A stretch of 19,583 bases of DNA from Saccoglossus kowalevskii (GCF_000003605.2 NW_003138320.1:170811-190393); one strand, 5' to 3'; shown: positions 8,826 through 19,129, counted from the stretch's first letter. Numbers and translations are program-made. Notes: generated by a model from the sequence alone, not told the origin.

Positions 8826-8859
8826 CATATTGTCAATGTGCTTTACAAATGACAATATG
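8826..8859. repeat. Perfect 10-bp stem-loop
   Basis: CATATTGTCA (8826-8835) and TGACAATATG (8850-8859) surround a 14-base loop in ALDH4A1 intron 1. No function is apparent. Confidence 0.5.
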
Positions 8860-9825
8860 TTCACTTATAACTGTATTCAGATAACAATTAGATAATCTGT
8901 ATTATGATTTGACCCACTTTTAACATCTGTTGAATTCTAGTAGTTTTCACTAAGTGAACTCGTAAACATTGTGGAGTGTGATAAGAATGGTATGTCTGTG
9001 ATATCGCTGGATGTGTACATGTCTGAACTGACATCACAAAATTTAAAAGGTTGTAAATGATTTATACAATCTCTGACCACTAAAGAACACATTACCAATG
9101 TGGCTTTTTCTTTAGAGGGATGTGTGCCACATTTGTTTTGGACTTAATTTTTCAATTCAATGAAAAAATGTTTGAAACAGCAGTTTACTATTTCTTCAGT
9201 TTTACCTAATGAGTAAAACAAAAGACAACATTGTCAGACAGATTGGAGAATATTTATATAACATTTTGTCTATTAGGAGAGAGTTCGTTGACTTCTGACT
9301 GTTTTTTATTTTAAACTACGAGTATTTTACATCTTAACACTTTATTGCTGTACACTGATAGTTATGAAATGTTATTTCTAAAGATGCAAAGGAACATTAT
9401 TTTTATTGTTACCATGGGGCTGTCAAAATAGCTTACTTGGATAGCTATCCAGGATTGTTTGTTGTTTATCCAAATGTATATTAACTGCACAATTTGGAAT
9501 TTAATTTTAATTTATTATTTAATATTTTTATTTAGTTATTTATTCTTTGTGATGTCTTTTTCATTGTTATAACTTAATAAGTATAGTTATTGTAAGATAT
9601 TAGCTCAATTATTCTAAAAAAGTTCTCAATTTAGTACTGATCTGATTTAATAAAATGTTTTTGATAAAAGTATTTATGAGCTGCTCCAAATTCATATCGG
9701 AATTATTTGATAAAATGATAATATTATTAGTACCAGGTGTTTGGTTCTAAATTTAGACAGTAGGTACATACCGTGATACAATAACATGAATAGTTTGTTC
9801 CATATTTTTTGAAAAATGTTGTTCC

Positions 9826-10020
9826 GTAGACAATATAATAATATGCACATTTGATCCAAAATTAACACAGAAATTATAGGAAAAAAATAAATCTAGGCAT
9901 TATAATATGCATATTCAGTCCAAAATTAACACAAATATTATAAGAAAATAAATGTTGTCCCAAACCTGTAGACAATATAATATGCACATTTGATCCAAAA
10001 TTATAGGAATATAAAAATAA
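9826..10020 (+). repeat. Three-copy AT-rich direct repeat
   Basis: ATATGCACAT/ATATGCATAT recurs at 9841, 9905 and 9980. Each is followed by TTGATCCAAAATTA or a close variant, and copies one and three are preceded by GTAGACAATATAA. The unit is about 64-75 bp. Copies differ by small indels. Confidence 0.75.
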
Positions 10021-11030
10021 AAGGTACTCAAAAGGTTAAAAGAATATCTCCTAATTTTTAGCCTCAGTTGATTCTTGGATAAATTTTCAGTTTACAATAT
10101 TAAAATTTCCACTGATTCAGAATTAAAAAGATTGTGGGAAACAGGAGACAGACTAGTTGTTTAACATGAAGAACAATAGTATCCCATACTTCAATGGGTC
10201 AGTCCTGGGGATTAAGAAGCCTATGTTTAATCCTTTGAGTGCCAGATATTTTTCTGCTCAAAATTCAGTTCAAATATTTTCACATTTTGTGCAATATTCA
10301 CTAAATTTTGTCATGATTTTGGTCTATAAGGACAGTTTCAGATATTGCATTTAGTTTTTGATCAAAAGATTTGTCAATTTTTATCATCATTTCATGTGTG
10401 GAAGAGCAGACTACAAAATGTAGATGGTGGCAAAAGTTGACTATGGTGGTCAAAAGGTTAACACAAAAATATGCATCTAGGAAGTATCATTGTATCTAAT
10501 TTGATGATGACATAACTACATTTTGTACATGTATGTTGTTAAAAAGTTGATGTTTTTATTTACCGTATATTGTAGTCATTATAAAGATTTATCCTGTATC
10601 TGTCTGGGTACTAGATTATGGAAGTATTAATTTGTATATTTGCTCAACAAATTTGATAGCTACTCAGTTTTGTGATGTGAACGTATAACTAGTAATACAA
10701 CAGACTTGCAACACGGCGTTTTCTTTTGAAGTAATGCTTGCCACGTTTGTTTAGGTTATCAGGTCTTATCGTACCGAGTAAACGTTGTGGAGCAACAAGA
10801 TTATACCAAAATAATGCAAGATCTTTTAATATTCCAATCAACTATCGCGAGACATAGATACTTCTTATTACCTCCATGACCACACCGAAATTTGGAAGAA
10901 TTAGCGAATCTGAAGACAATAGTTACGAACAACGCATATAACACGTACTATGAAGTCGAACTTGACAAAAATATCACCCTGCACCAGTTTTTACTGATAA
11001 CCGGCTTACGCTGATACGCTGAGAGATATC

Positions 11031-11545
11031 ATGTATATGACACCAGCTATCCCATATTTCAGCACCCCGGAACACACAAAAAAAACTGTTAACACACAAA
11101 GTGGTATGTCAGAAACTTTCCGCAAAATCCGCAACGGCGAGAAATATTGTTTAAAAGTTGCTCATTATATATTCAAAAACTACATGTATTTGAGGTATAT
11201 ACTAAGACATTCAGTTACTTGTAACTCGCCTAAATGTTGGTCGATTCTTAAAATTCGTACACAACTGCAAAGGTCAAAATGTCCAGACCGCATCTCCTGT
11301 TGTTTTAAAAATGTCCGGATCCATTTTACGAAGAAATACGCAATTTCCAAAGAAGCGCGAAGTGTGCAGAATATCCGGTGTTCGGTACTACCGAGCGTGG
11401 CACACATAGCATATACAATTAAGCCGATTAACACCTTAAACAATAGGCGTTGCGAGTCTGTTGTACTACTAGTCTGAGTGTGAACTGAAGATAAGGTACA
11501 GACAATTTTCTGGGGATTGCAAATGTCAGCTATAATTTTTGTCAA
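11031..11545. other. Region open on both strands, unrecognised
   Basis: A 148-codon frame on + (11031-11477) overlaps a 121-codon frame on - (11180-11545). I recognise neither. The - frame has a hydrophobic stretch LLFKVLIGLIVYAMCATLG that could be a membrane anchor, and a possible donor (CAA|gtaact) near 11218. The sequence is less AT-rich than its surroundings, so long chance frames are expected. A nested first exon cannot be excluded, but nothing supports a function. Confidence 0.25.
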
Positions 11546-11901
11546 GTATTACCGGTATGTTACGTTTTCAGTTAATTTTCAGAAAAAAAAAATTTGCACA
11601 AGAATAAATTTTGGAAAACCTTTTTCTTAGCTTAAGATTTGAATTAAAAAGTAATCTAGTAAAATGTATTGCAAGCATTTTTATTTCGATTTTTTTTTCA
11701 CTATTGCATATGATCTATTTGTAGCACATACACTTATGTAAATATCAGTGGTGTGTCTATGGCCAAATAAAGTAAAATTTAAATAATCTAGTGTACACTT
11801 TGATCAATGGTTCTTTATCGATAGCATAAAAGAAAAATTGTTGCTCAAAATGTCTAGCTATTTTGCATAGTTATATCAATAAATCACTTCATATTTGTAC
11901 T

Positions 11902-11915
11902 ATGCCCTCTTGTGG
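11902..11915 (-). promoter_or_regulatory. CTCF-like motif
   Basis: ATGCCCTCTTGTGG is close to the reverse complement of the CTCF core CCASYAGRKGGCRS. CTCF is conserved across Bilateria. Binding is not shown. Confidence 0.3.
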
Positions 11916-12268
11916 TGACTCATTTTATTTATTTATTTTTTGTTGTTGTATGCAGTCAACAGTTTCAAACATTTATAGTCACTGTTGTCTATCATAATTA
12001 GTTTATTATTCAAGGGCCATTTAATAGCATGCAAACCAGAGATTTTGACTTTGGTATATCGCAAACAAAAATAATATATCCTTGTGTACACGGAATCACA
12101 CTAATGCATCAATTAACGACACAAATTTGGACAAAAAATCAAAATACTTACATCTCTATCTCCCAAATTAATAGCCTGTTAACTAACATAATCCACAAAT
12201 ACATTGTATTACATTTTTTCAAAATTTATTTAACTTGAAAAAATGTGGTTATTTCATTTCACCAAAAC

Positions 12269-12282
12269 AGCGCCCTCTAATG
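12269..12282 (-). promoter_or_regulatory. CTCF-like motif, weaker
   Basis: AGCGCCCTCTAATG matches the GC-rich side of the CTCF core but departs at the TGG side. It could equally be a repeat fragment. Confidence 0.2.
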
Positions 12283-14068
12283 TTTGTTTGTTCCTTTATT
12301 AAAATGTTCTTCAGGAAGCGGATAGAGTTATCACAACAAATAATTGTTGTCAAAATTAAATCAATATTAAATCAATTATAATAATATATTTACAAAACAA
12401 TGCCTTGTAAATTATTACCAATGTATTTTCATTTGTATGGTACAGAGTGAGAAAGTGAAAACTAATTTATAATAATTGATAATATTTAGTATTTTGAATT
12501 TAGTTGTTACTGAAATTTACAACAAAATAATTAATAATTGAAATAGAAAACTCAAGTTAAATTATTAATTATGTTGCTCGATAGTACTGAGATGAGTATG
12601 TGCCCCTCCATCACTATTTTGCACACCCCTATATAAAAATAGTTGTGCCTTCTGGTATCCCAGCATGCCGCGTTTCACATGGTCTTTCCTTGTTGACCTT
12701 TTCACTGCACGGGACCAATAGATAGCGTGTGCGGCGGCTGCTACCCAAATTCTGTTGAATTCTAGGCTTCAAATAGTGAGTACGGTTAAAAAATAGCGAC
12801 CATTCATTCATTCAAGTGGTGATTTGTATTTTTTATGCAAGGCAAATTGAAAAATTGGGGTTATTTTCGTGATTGCATTTTGTCAGACAAGCATTGCAGT
12901 ACCTTTGCTGTCAATATCTGCTCAGTGACTTCACGGGTTATGCCCTCATCACGTGACCTATTTTTCAAATGTCTGAACCTTCTACACAGTACAGTCGCCT
13001 GATTTGGCGTCCAAATAAATTTTACGCTGGCATGGTCTTTTTTTTCCTGGTAGGTAGTGTCTGTACACGAGTTGCATTCGTGTATTAGATAAATAACATC
13101 AAAAGTGACTTCTGGATTTTTTTTTTAAAAACTCAACTTTTTTTTTATTATTGAAAGTGTATGATAGAATTACAACTGATTCTGATTATATTTATAATCG
13201 TTTTTGCCAAATATAATAAATCCTTTACATATTTTTTGGGAAATCTAATTTTTGCCAACGAGTGTGAAATTATTTACCTTATTTATTCTATTAGACGTGC
13301 ATCTCTCTACACAAGCACACGCACAACAAAAATATTGCCCTTTAGTGTGTGATGGATGGTTGAAATACACCTTTTGTTTACATATAGAAACACCTGTCGT
13401 TTACCTACATGTAAGGATAAATATAAATAATATCATCCAAACTGATTTCGAAAAATCCATTTGATCATTTATTTCCTATGACCCTGTAGTTTCGAAAATT
13501 CGAGGTACATTAAAAATGGAGAAACATGTCATTGTTATTCCGTTTGAACAAATATTTACTTCAGATATTTATTTGGAAAGAGTTCTTTTTGCATCCCGAA
13601 CTCTAATCCTACGCCTCCCCTCCAGCACTCCCCAATTTAATTGTATGTGCCCCAGCACATATCTATAGGGGACAATTAGGAGTCAGTGTGTAAGGCGCAG
13701 AAGGAACTATTTCCATATATTTTTATCAAATACTGAATTTTAGAATTGATATAGAACAGTTTTGAGACTAGTAGGACTTGCATGAATACCATTTTACCAT
13801 GTTATTTTTAATATTTTTGCTAATAAAGTTGCTATAATCATAAAAAAACCATATGGCCATACTGTTGCTGAAGCTGTCCTTGTTCGTGGCAGACCAGACG
13901 ACATAGATTGATACAAAAGTCTGGTGATGTAATCCCTTATGAGTGCTGACATCAAACTAAGAAAATATGTGATTATATATTAAATTATATATTAAATATA
14001 TTTACATGCATATCAGTATTTTTAGAAGCAAAGAATTATCTGTAGTTTAAACTGTTTTATCGTTACAG

Positions 14069-14168
14069 GTCACCACTTAGGATACAAACCATGGCCACCC
14101 TGACTGTTGCAAACGAACCATTATATGATTTTACTAAAGGCAGTACTGAGAGGCAACAACTTGAAGAG
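14069..14168 (+). CDS. ALDH4A1: ALDH4A1 coding exon 2: end of presequence and start of mature enzyme
   Basis: The acceptor is atcgttacag and the donor GAAGAG|gtcagt. The first base completes Arg14, followed by SPLRIQT and then MATLTVANEPLYDF-TKGSTERQQLEE (residues 15-47). TVANEP followed by an acidic, Gln-rich helix is the conserved start of mature animal ALDH4A1. The frame is open upstream of the internal ATG at 14091 up to the splice acceptor, which is why I treat that Met as residue 22 and not the start. The exon ends in phase 0. A transcript starting inside intron 1 could use 14091 and lose most of the presequence. Confidence 0.93.
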
Positions 14169-15073
14169 GTCAGTTACAGACACTGATGTGATAGTTTTGA
14201 GCGTCCAGTTTTAGTTTTAATTTATTTTGGAAGGGTGTAAGAACGTAGAATCACTGACTGTGATTTTGGTTTCAAAATAATCTGATACTGTATCTTTTCT
14301 TTCTGTCTGTATATCTACTTGTTCACACAAATATTTTTTTTCTTGATTGTTTTGTTCTCCTTAGTATATTTTAAAGTAAAAGCCACCAACATATTGTCAT
14401 TAAAATTGCTCTGGATGTTGTAAGATTAGAACAGCTGATTACATCATTTGCTTCTGGCATATTTTGTCCTCAGCCAAACTCACCCCGCACTCCTCTGATC
14501 TGTGACCTCTTACCCATCTGTCATCACCTTTTATCGCATTTTGTGTGCCCCCCCCCCCTGCCCCCCGAGTTGATTTTGGGGCAAGTAGACGATTTTTGTT
14601 TGGAAACAAACCTGGCTACCTCCCACCTTACTAAAATTGAAATGCAATTGATAAATGCATATACTAGTACTACACAAAAAATGTACTGAGATTAATTAAA
14701 AATTTACTGAGATTAATTACCTGGGTTTTCATCACTTATTTCACTAACATTCACTAAATTAAAACCCTGTGAATATTCAAATGTAGAAATAGAATCAACT
14801 GTTTTCTTCACTAACCAATGAATTTAAAATCTTGTATCCCAGCGAATGTAATTAAATCCAATGTGTATTTCTTTCTCATCCTCTACATTTGTAAATATGT
14901 CAAGAGTGGTTGTTCTCTGACTTTGTGCAAATTTATTTCCGATAGTTATGTACTTATTACAACAAACACTTATGTACATGTGGGCGACCTGCAAGTGTGC
15001 TTGAAATATTAAATAATGCATTTATAATTTGATAAAATATTTTCTGTTATTTGAATTTCTATACATACTGTAG
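14169..15073 (+). other. ALDH4A1 intron 2
   Basis: 905-bp intron, gtcagt...tactgtag. It holds a C-rich run near 14550-14567 and otherwise AT-rich sequence. Open stretches at 14818-15021 on both strands have no splice context or recognisable content. Confidence 0.85.
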
Positions 15074-15166
15074 GCACTTAAAAATTTAGAAGGCAAGTGT
15101 GAAGAAATACCAGTTGTTATTGGTGGTGAAAAAATATTTACTGGAAACTGCTTGTATCAAGTCTGT
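15074..15166 (+). CDS. ALDH4A1: ALDH4A1 coding exon 3
   Basis: 93 bp, 31 codons, phase 0 at both ends; acceptor tactgtag, donor CTGT|gtaagt. It encodes residues 48-78, ALKNLEGKCEEIPVVIGGEK and then IFTGNCLYQVC. It aligns with the family segment ALK-L-G----IP-VVG-EEV-T----YQV, the short N-terminal beta-hairpin of the enzyme. Cys78 stands where the human protein has Ser. Confidence 0.95.
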
Positions 15167-16161
15167 GTAAGTAACTTAAAAGTTAAAAATGTGTAAATCA
15201 TTTGAAGAAAAAATTAAAATTAAAAAAAAGAATTGCGCTCATTGATTTTGGAATAAGTTATCAACTATTTAAACATGAGGTTTTTTATTAACAAAATTAT
15301 GTCGCTACGTTTTCCAGATTGTTGTATATTTTTCTATAATTTCTTTATTAATTTTAAACCAAATAGACTTAATTTCCAATTTTACAGGTCAAAATGTGTG
15401 AAAATTAAAAAAAAAATGTGCAGGCAGGTTTTGTGAAAGGTTACAAGAGTTTATTTTAGTGCTCAAAGGGTTAACAGGTGGAAGGTACACGTGTAGTTTG
15501 GTCATAATTTAGCAGGTTTATCTAAACTGTGCAATCAAATAATTCAAACTTGTATTGCATTCAAGGCAGGTAACATTTGTAGATAAATTATGATATAAAA
15601 TACCTGACATAAAAATGAATTACTAGTAATATAATGTTTTGCCGGTGCTGTTAGTGCAGATCTGTGGATGAGAGCTGGTATCCTTCGCTTGCAGTGTGAT
15701 TTTTCTTGAAGTTGCATTCAAACTTTGCGAATATGTGATTCCAGAACAACATAATAAAATGTGTAAATATGATGCATTTTCTTCCAAAGTAGATATGTCA
15801 ATCATTTTAATGTTCATCATAGTCAAGTATCATCTTCTGGATCCATACGTCTGACATGTTTATGTTCCAACTATATTACTATAAACAAAACTATATATCT
15901 TAAATTTGATAACTAACGGGGACTGTGCCATGCATGGCTTGTTACATATAACTTAAGAGGCTCTCCTGAATTCATACTATGCAGTTAACTTCTCACTACC
16001 TGTCCACATGTTAATATTTTATGGTATATATATATTGGTTGGGGTGGTACCTCACACATTTTCAAATAGAAATGCAACTTTAAAATGCTTATAATCTAAC
16101 ACTGCTCAAGAACAGATCTTGCCGTATGTATTTATAATCACGCTATTAATTTTTTTTTTAG
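15167..16161 (+). other. ALDH4A1 intron 3
   Basis: 995-bp intron, gtaagt...tttttttttag, with a strong oligo-T polypyrimidine tract. It is AT-rich. I see no repeat or RNA gene in it. Confidence 0.85.
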
Positions 16162-16209
16162 CCATTTGATCACCAGAGGAAAATAGCAAAATATCATCTT
16201 GCAGATAAG
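16162..16209 (+). CDS. ALDH4A1: ALDH4A1 coding exon 4
   Basis: 48 bp, 16 codons (PFDHQRKIAKYHLADK, residues 79-94), phase 0 at both ends. The acceptor is T9AG and the donor GATAAG|gtaagg. It matches the family segment YQVSPFNHGHKVAKFCYADK, which precedes the first long helix of the NAD-binding domain. It is too short to be found as an open reading frame; I found it by homology between exons 3 and 5. Confidence 0.95.
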
Positions 16210-16403
16210 GTAAGGAATGCTCACATTTTTAATTTCTAATAATGGCAACCGGACAAAACTAGTTTATATTGTTAGATATTAGCCCCATTTTTCCAACATA
16301 CCATTGAACAAATATTGTTTAAAAATATTTGCAATTTCTAAACATCACTGGTGGATAGTTTTGTAAACTGGTTTATAATATTCTACTCACAACAGTGACA
16401 TTT

Positions 16404-16513
16404 ATCGTATTGCTTTGGTCATAAGCCAAGACCCTTAATTTGTTAAATGTCTAAAAATAGAGGGGTGGGTTGGCTTATACCCAGGTAGTGGCTTATGACC
16501 GAGGAAGTATGAT
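16404..16513. mobile_element. Short hairpin element with GGTCATAAGCCA arms
   Basis: The left arm, from ATCGTATTGC into TTTGGTCATAAGCCA (16404-16428), pairs with the right arm, TGGCTTATGACC into GAGGAAGTATGAT (16489-16513). The perfect core is GGTCATAAGCCA. A third GGCTTAT copy lies inside at 16472-16478. Total about 110 bp, non-coding, in ALDH4A1 intron 4. It resembles a foldback MITE family seen in marine invertebrates, from memory only. Confidence 0.6.
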
Positions 16514-16608
16514 ATATATAATTGTAAATGCAGGTACTCTATTGAAAGCGAGCAAACCTTGAAAATGTGGTTATCCTCCGGGGCTGAGCTACCTCATGTC
16601 ACAGAACG

Positions 16609-16700
16609 TTCACCGTTGCTAAGACGCGCACCACTGTACCATGTATTTCTATGTATTTCTGCGCGCGCTTCTGTGGAACGCTTAGCGAAGAGCCGGTGAA
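16609..16700. repeat. GC-rich imperfect inverted repeat
   Basis: TTCACCG then GCTAAG on the left (16609-16623) pair with CTTAGC then CGGTGAA on the right (16681-16700). The inter-block gap is larger on the right, and GCGCGCGC lies inside. A GC-rich island in an AT-rich intron. Confidence 0.4.
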
Positions 16701-16984
16701 AATTCAAGAAAACAGGAACTCAACTTTGAAGTAATCCTGAACAATCAAATTGATATATGTTACACATGTAAGGCTAATCTTGTTACACTGTTCAGAAGAG
16801 TCTCAACAATCACCCCAAAGAACAGTTTTTTGAGAGTTTTCGGCCTTTGTTTTCACAGTGGTGGTTGCCATGTGGTGAAAATGCCTGGATGTTCGCCCCG
16901 AGAATTCATTGTTTTTCAAATTCGGTCTAGAATTTTAGAATTTTAAGAGGCGTTTCTATTGAAGGTGTTTCTATTGATCAAATT

Positions 16985-17040
16985 AAGTTATATTTTGATG
17001 ATTCAGTGGACAACAAATGTTTGGTTCATGTGCGCTTCTA
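16985..17040 (+). repeat. Dispersed ~56-bp repeat, copy 3
   Basis: Same orientation as 4755-4809. Begins AAGTTATATTTTGATGATTC and ends TGCGCTTCTA, with GGAGAT following 10 bp later. It lies in ALDH4A1 intron 4. Confidence 0.6.
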
Positions 17041-17305
17041 CATGTATTGGAGATATGCTTGTAATAGAAGAAGTACTGTATATCTTACAAAATAGGTACA
17101 TTTTTCAGATATCAAATGAGCAAAAATGCACTTTAAGCAGCATTTAGATGGAAAATTATTGAGACTATGCAATTGATGGTAAATTTATACCCCAGAGAAG
17201 TTCCAGGATGTGTGACCTTTTGAAGGTCAAGCTTGTAGGCTTTTTGCATTGAGATGTACTGTAATAGAGTAACTACTGATACAGTATTGATGTTTTTCTG
17301 TGCAG

Positions 17306-17461
17306 GAGCTTATTAATAAAGCCATAGAGAACGCCTTGTCTGTGAGAGAAGAATGGGAAGCCAGGCCATTAACCGAGAGAACAAACATCTTTCTGAAAGC
17401 CGCTGACTTAATTAGTACGAAATATAGACCGATGATACTGGCAGCAACAATGATTGGGCAG
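17306..17461 (+). CDS. ALDH4A1: ALDH4A1 coding exon 5
   Basis: 156 bp, 52 codons (residues 95-146), phase 0 at both ends; acceptor tctgtgcag, donor GGGCAG|gtaaga. It begins ELINKAIENALSVREEWEAR and continues with the conserved RT-IFLKAADLIS helix and ILAATMIGQ, matching the family's IFLKAADMLS and ILAKTMVGQ. This is the first helical part of the ALDH NAD-binding domain. An in-frame ATG lies 6 bp upstream at 17300, but it is intronic: homology and the acceptor place the exon start at GAG. Confidence 0.96.
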
Positions 17462-18058
17462 GTAAGAGAAGTTTATTGTATTACCAGCTGCTGTGTAGAA
17501 TCTGTTGTAATAATCTTTCTCAATGCCAGAATAAAAATAAAACAGAAATAGAAAGATAAATGAAAATATAATTGAAACTGAAAAATTAATAATACAGAAT
17601 GAAAATAACAAAAAATAAACTGTTTGAACAAATCATACAGTTTCTCGAAAAAAAAGAAAGAAAAGATAACTAAAATAACGCAAAGCCAGACTAAAAATAA
17701 AACATTGTAAACTGAAAATAAAACTTCACAGCTGTCAATAGACTACATTTGGCTAATCAGTGACCATGATTTTTGAAAAGCGTCCTGTGTCAAAACCAGA
17801 ACAGAAATAAAGAAACCGATCCTAACTATAGAGGGCCAAATACACAATAGTCTTATTTTTGAGAAATTTGTTTATATATATATATGTATGTGTGTATAGT
17901 ATGGGACTGATTATTAGATTTTATATTTATTTATTTTGCTAAATTTAAACCAAGTAAATATTTAAATTTTACAACTACATCATACATAATCTAATTATGT
18001 TTCGTTTAGTATTTAACAAAGTCGTGTTGTGGCATGACTTGTTCAATTTATTTTACAG
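17462..18058 (+). other. ALDH4A1 intron 5
   Basis: 597-bp intron, gtaaga...attttacag. It is very A-rich, with several AAAATAAAA-type stretches at 17520-17730, and has a short (TA)n run at about 17874-17886. Nothing else is seen. Confidence 0.85.
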
Positions 18059-18283
18059 GGAAAAAATGTGTGGCAAGCAGAGATTGATGCAGCAGCTGAA
18101 CTTGTAGATTTTTATAGATTTAATGCCAAAAATGCTCTAGATATCGCACAGTATAAGCCAATCGACACCAAGGAAAGTGTGAATACCATGGAATATAGGG
18201 GATTGGAAGGATTCTTTGCAGCTATATCACCGTTTAATTTTACTGCTATTGCTGGTAATTTAGCTGGTACACCTGCTATGATG
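18059..18283 (+). CDS. ALDH4A1: ALDH4A1 coding exon 6 with active-site Asn
   Basis: 225 bp, 75 codons (residues 147-221), phase 0 at both ends; acceptor attttacag, donor ATGATG|gtatgt. It starts GKNVWQAEIDAAAELVDFYR and ends with EYRGLEGFFAAISPFNFTAI followed by AGNLAGTPAMM. The GQ|GK junction with exon 5 restores the family's MVGQGKTVIQAEIDAAAEL. Asn206 in SPFN corresponds to the ALDH Asn that stabilises the thiohemiacetal intermediate. The variable loop, about residues 176-189, differs from vertebrates. This is the best conserved exon of the window. Confidence 0.97.
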
Positions 18284-18941
18284 GTATGTAGTAATGGTAT
18301 TCTTAACCAGGGCACAGTCCCTCTATAGTCGCACTGGAACGTCATAGTGGGATTCATATTCAAGGGTTAATCGAGACAAGGGAACAGGGGCACAGCGCCC
18401 TCATACCCCGGGCTTGCACCCTCTAACCAAACCTGGATCAGTCAGTAGAATATGATCAGTTCTAACAAATAGTGTTACCAATATTAAAAAAGGTGTGCTC
18501 CCTCTTAACATTTTTATCTCGATAAAACGCCCTCATACATGTACCGTACATGAAAAATTGACACCCCTACCCTGAGTGACAAAAGACTAAACAAAAAATT
18601 TCTATTAATGAAAAATCTTCTAGGTGTTCGACTGGGCTTGGTGTATCCCAGGATAATGCCATTAAATTGTCATAATACTTTAGGACGATGTTAACTGTTA
18701 CTTCATCCCAAACATGGAATATGGTTTTATCTTTCATGAGCACTTACATTTATATAAAAAAAAAAGAATTCAATGTTAGGTACTGTTGCTAGGCACAAAA
18801 AAATCCCTAGGTTGATGCCATGTCATAAATTACTATTGCTGGGGTTGTCATGTATTGCCATACACTATGATGTCGTGAAAACAAAAGAATATTTAAATTT
18901 CATCACTAGAGGGCTCTTCAATTCCTACTTGTCGTTTTCAG
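18284..18941 (+). other. ALDH4A1 intron 6
   Basis: 658-bp intron, gtatgt...cgttttcag. It contains a perfect interrupted palindrome (CATGTAC-c-GTACATG, 18538-18552), GGGCACAG-type G/C-rich stretches at 18300-18420, and a CTCF-like motif at 18903-18916. Confidence 0.85.
18903..18916 (+). promoter_or_regulatory. CTCF-like motif upstream of exon 7
   Basis: TCACTAGAGGGCTC agrees with CCASYAGRKGGCRS at nearly all positions. It lies 26 bp before ALDH4A1 exon 7. Confidence 0.3.
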
Positions 18942-19129
18942 GGTAATGTAGTTTTATGGAAACCAAGTGATACAGCCATGTTATCCGGTTGGACAATATA
19001 CAATATTCTGAGAGAGGCCGGACTCCCTGATGGTGTTGTACAGTTTTTACCAGCTGATGGACCGACATTTGGAAATACAATCACAGCTTCTCCTGAACTA
19101 AGTGGTATTAACTTCACCGGCAGTGTCAA
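18942..19129 (+). CDS. ALDH4A1: ALDH4A1 coding exon 7 (last complete exon in window)
   Basis: 188 bp, 62 codons plus AA, residues 222-283. The acceptor is cgttttcag and the donor GTCAA|gttagt. It begins GNVVLWKPSDTAMLSGWTIY, then has ILREAGLPDGVVQFLPADGP and ends SGINFTGSV. Lys228 of WKPSD and the FTGS turn (279-282) are the family's NAD-binding elements. The exon leaves in phase 2, so the next codon is AAN (Lys or Asn). An alternative donor at AGT|gtcaag would be in phase 0. I prefer the gttagt site because it keeps the conserved Val. Confidence 0.94.

Larger units (their letters stand above)
6266..14068 (+). other. ALDH4A1 intron 1 (7.8 kb)
   Basis: The intron starts gtaaat and ends ttatcgttacag. 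It is AT-rich and holds the 6403-6441 hairpin, the 6664-6688 T25 and 6773-6788 A16 runs, an antisense LINE 3' remnant (7705-8312), a three-copy AT-rich repeat (9826-10020), two CTCF-like motifs (11902 and 12269) and a region low in stop codons on both strands (11031-11545). I find no convincing coding exon in it. The stretches 6800-7700, 8320-9800, 10050-11000 and 12300-14000 show nothing beyond AT-rich, non-coding-looking DNA and scattered short inverted repeats. Confidence 0.7.
16210..17305 (+). other. ALDH4A1 intron 4
   Basis: 1096-bp intron, gtaagg...ttctgtgcag. It contains a small hairpin element (16404-16513), a GC-rich imperfect inverted repeat (16609-16700) and one copy of a dispersed repeat (16985-17040). 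Confidence 0.85.

Noticed and set aside
14091-14093. ATG in exon 2 as the ALDH4A1 start
   Set aside because: The frame is open upstream to the splice acceptor and joins an Arg-rich first exon in phase. Kept only as a possible isoform start.
17300-17305. ATGCAG as part of the coding sequence before exon 5
   Set aside because: It is the end of the intron (tctgtgcag). Family alignment starts at GAG, 17306.
18068-18328. Open frame starting at 18068 and running past 18283
   Set aside because: It misses the real splice boundaries of exon 6; the part after 18283 is intron.
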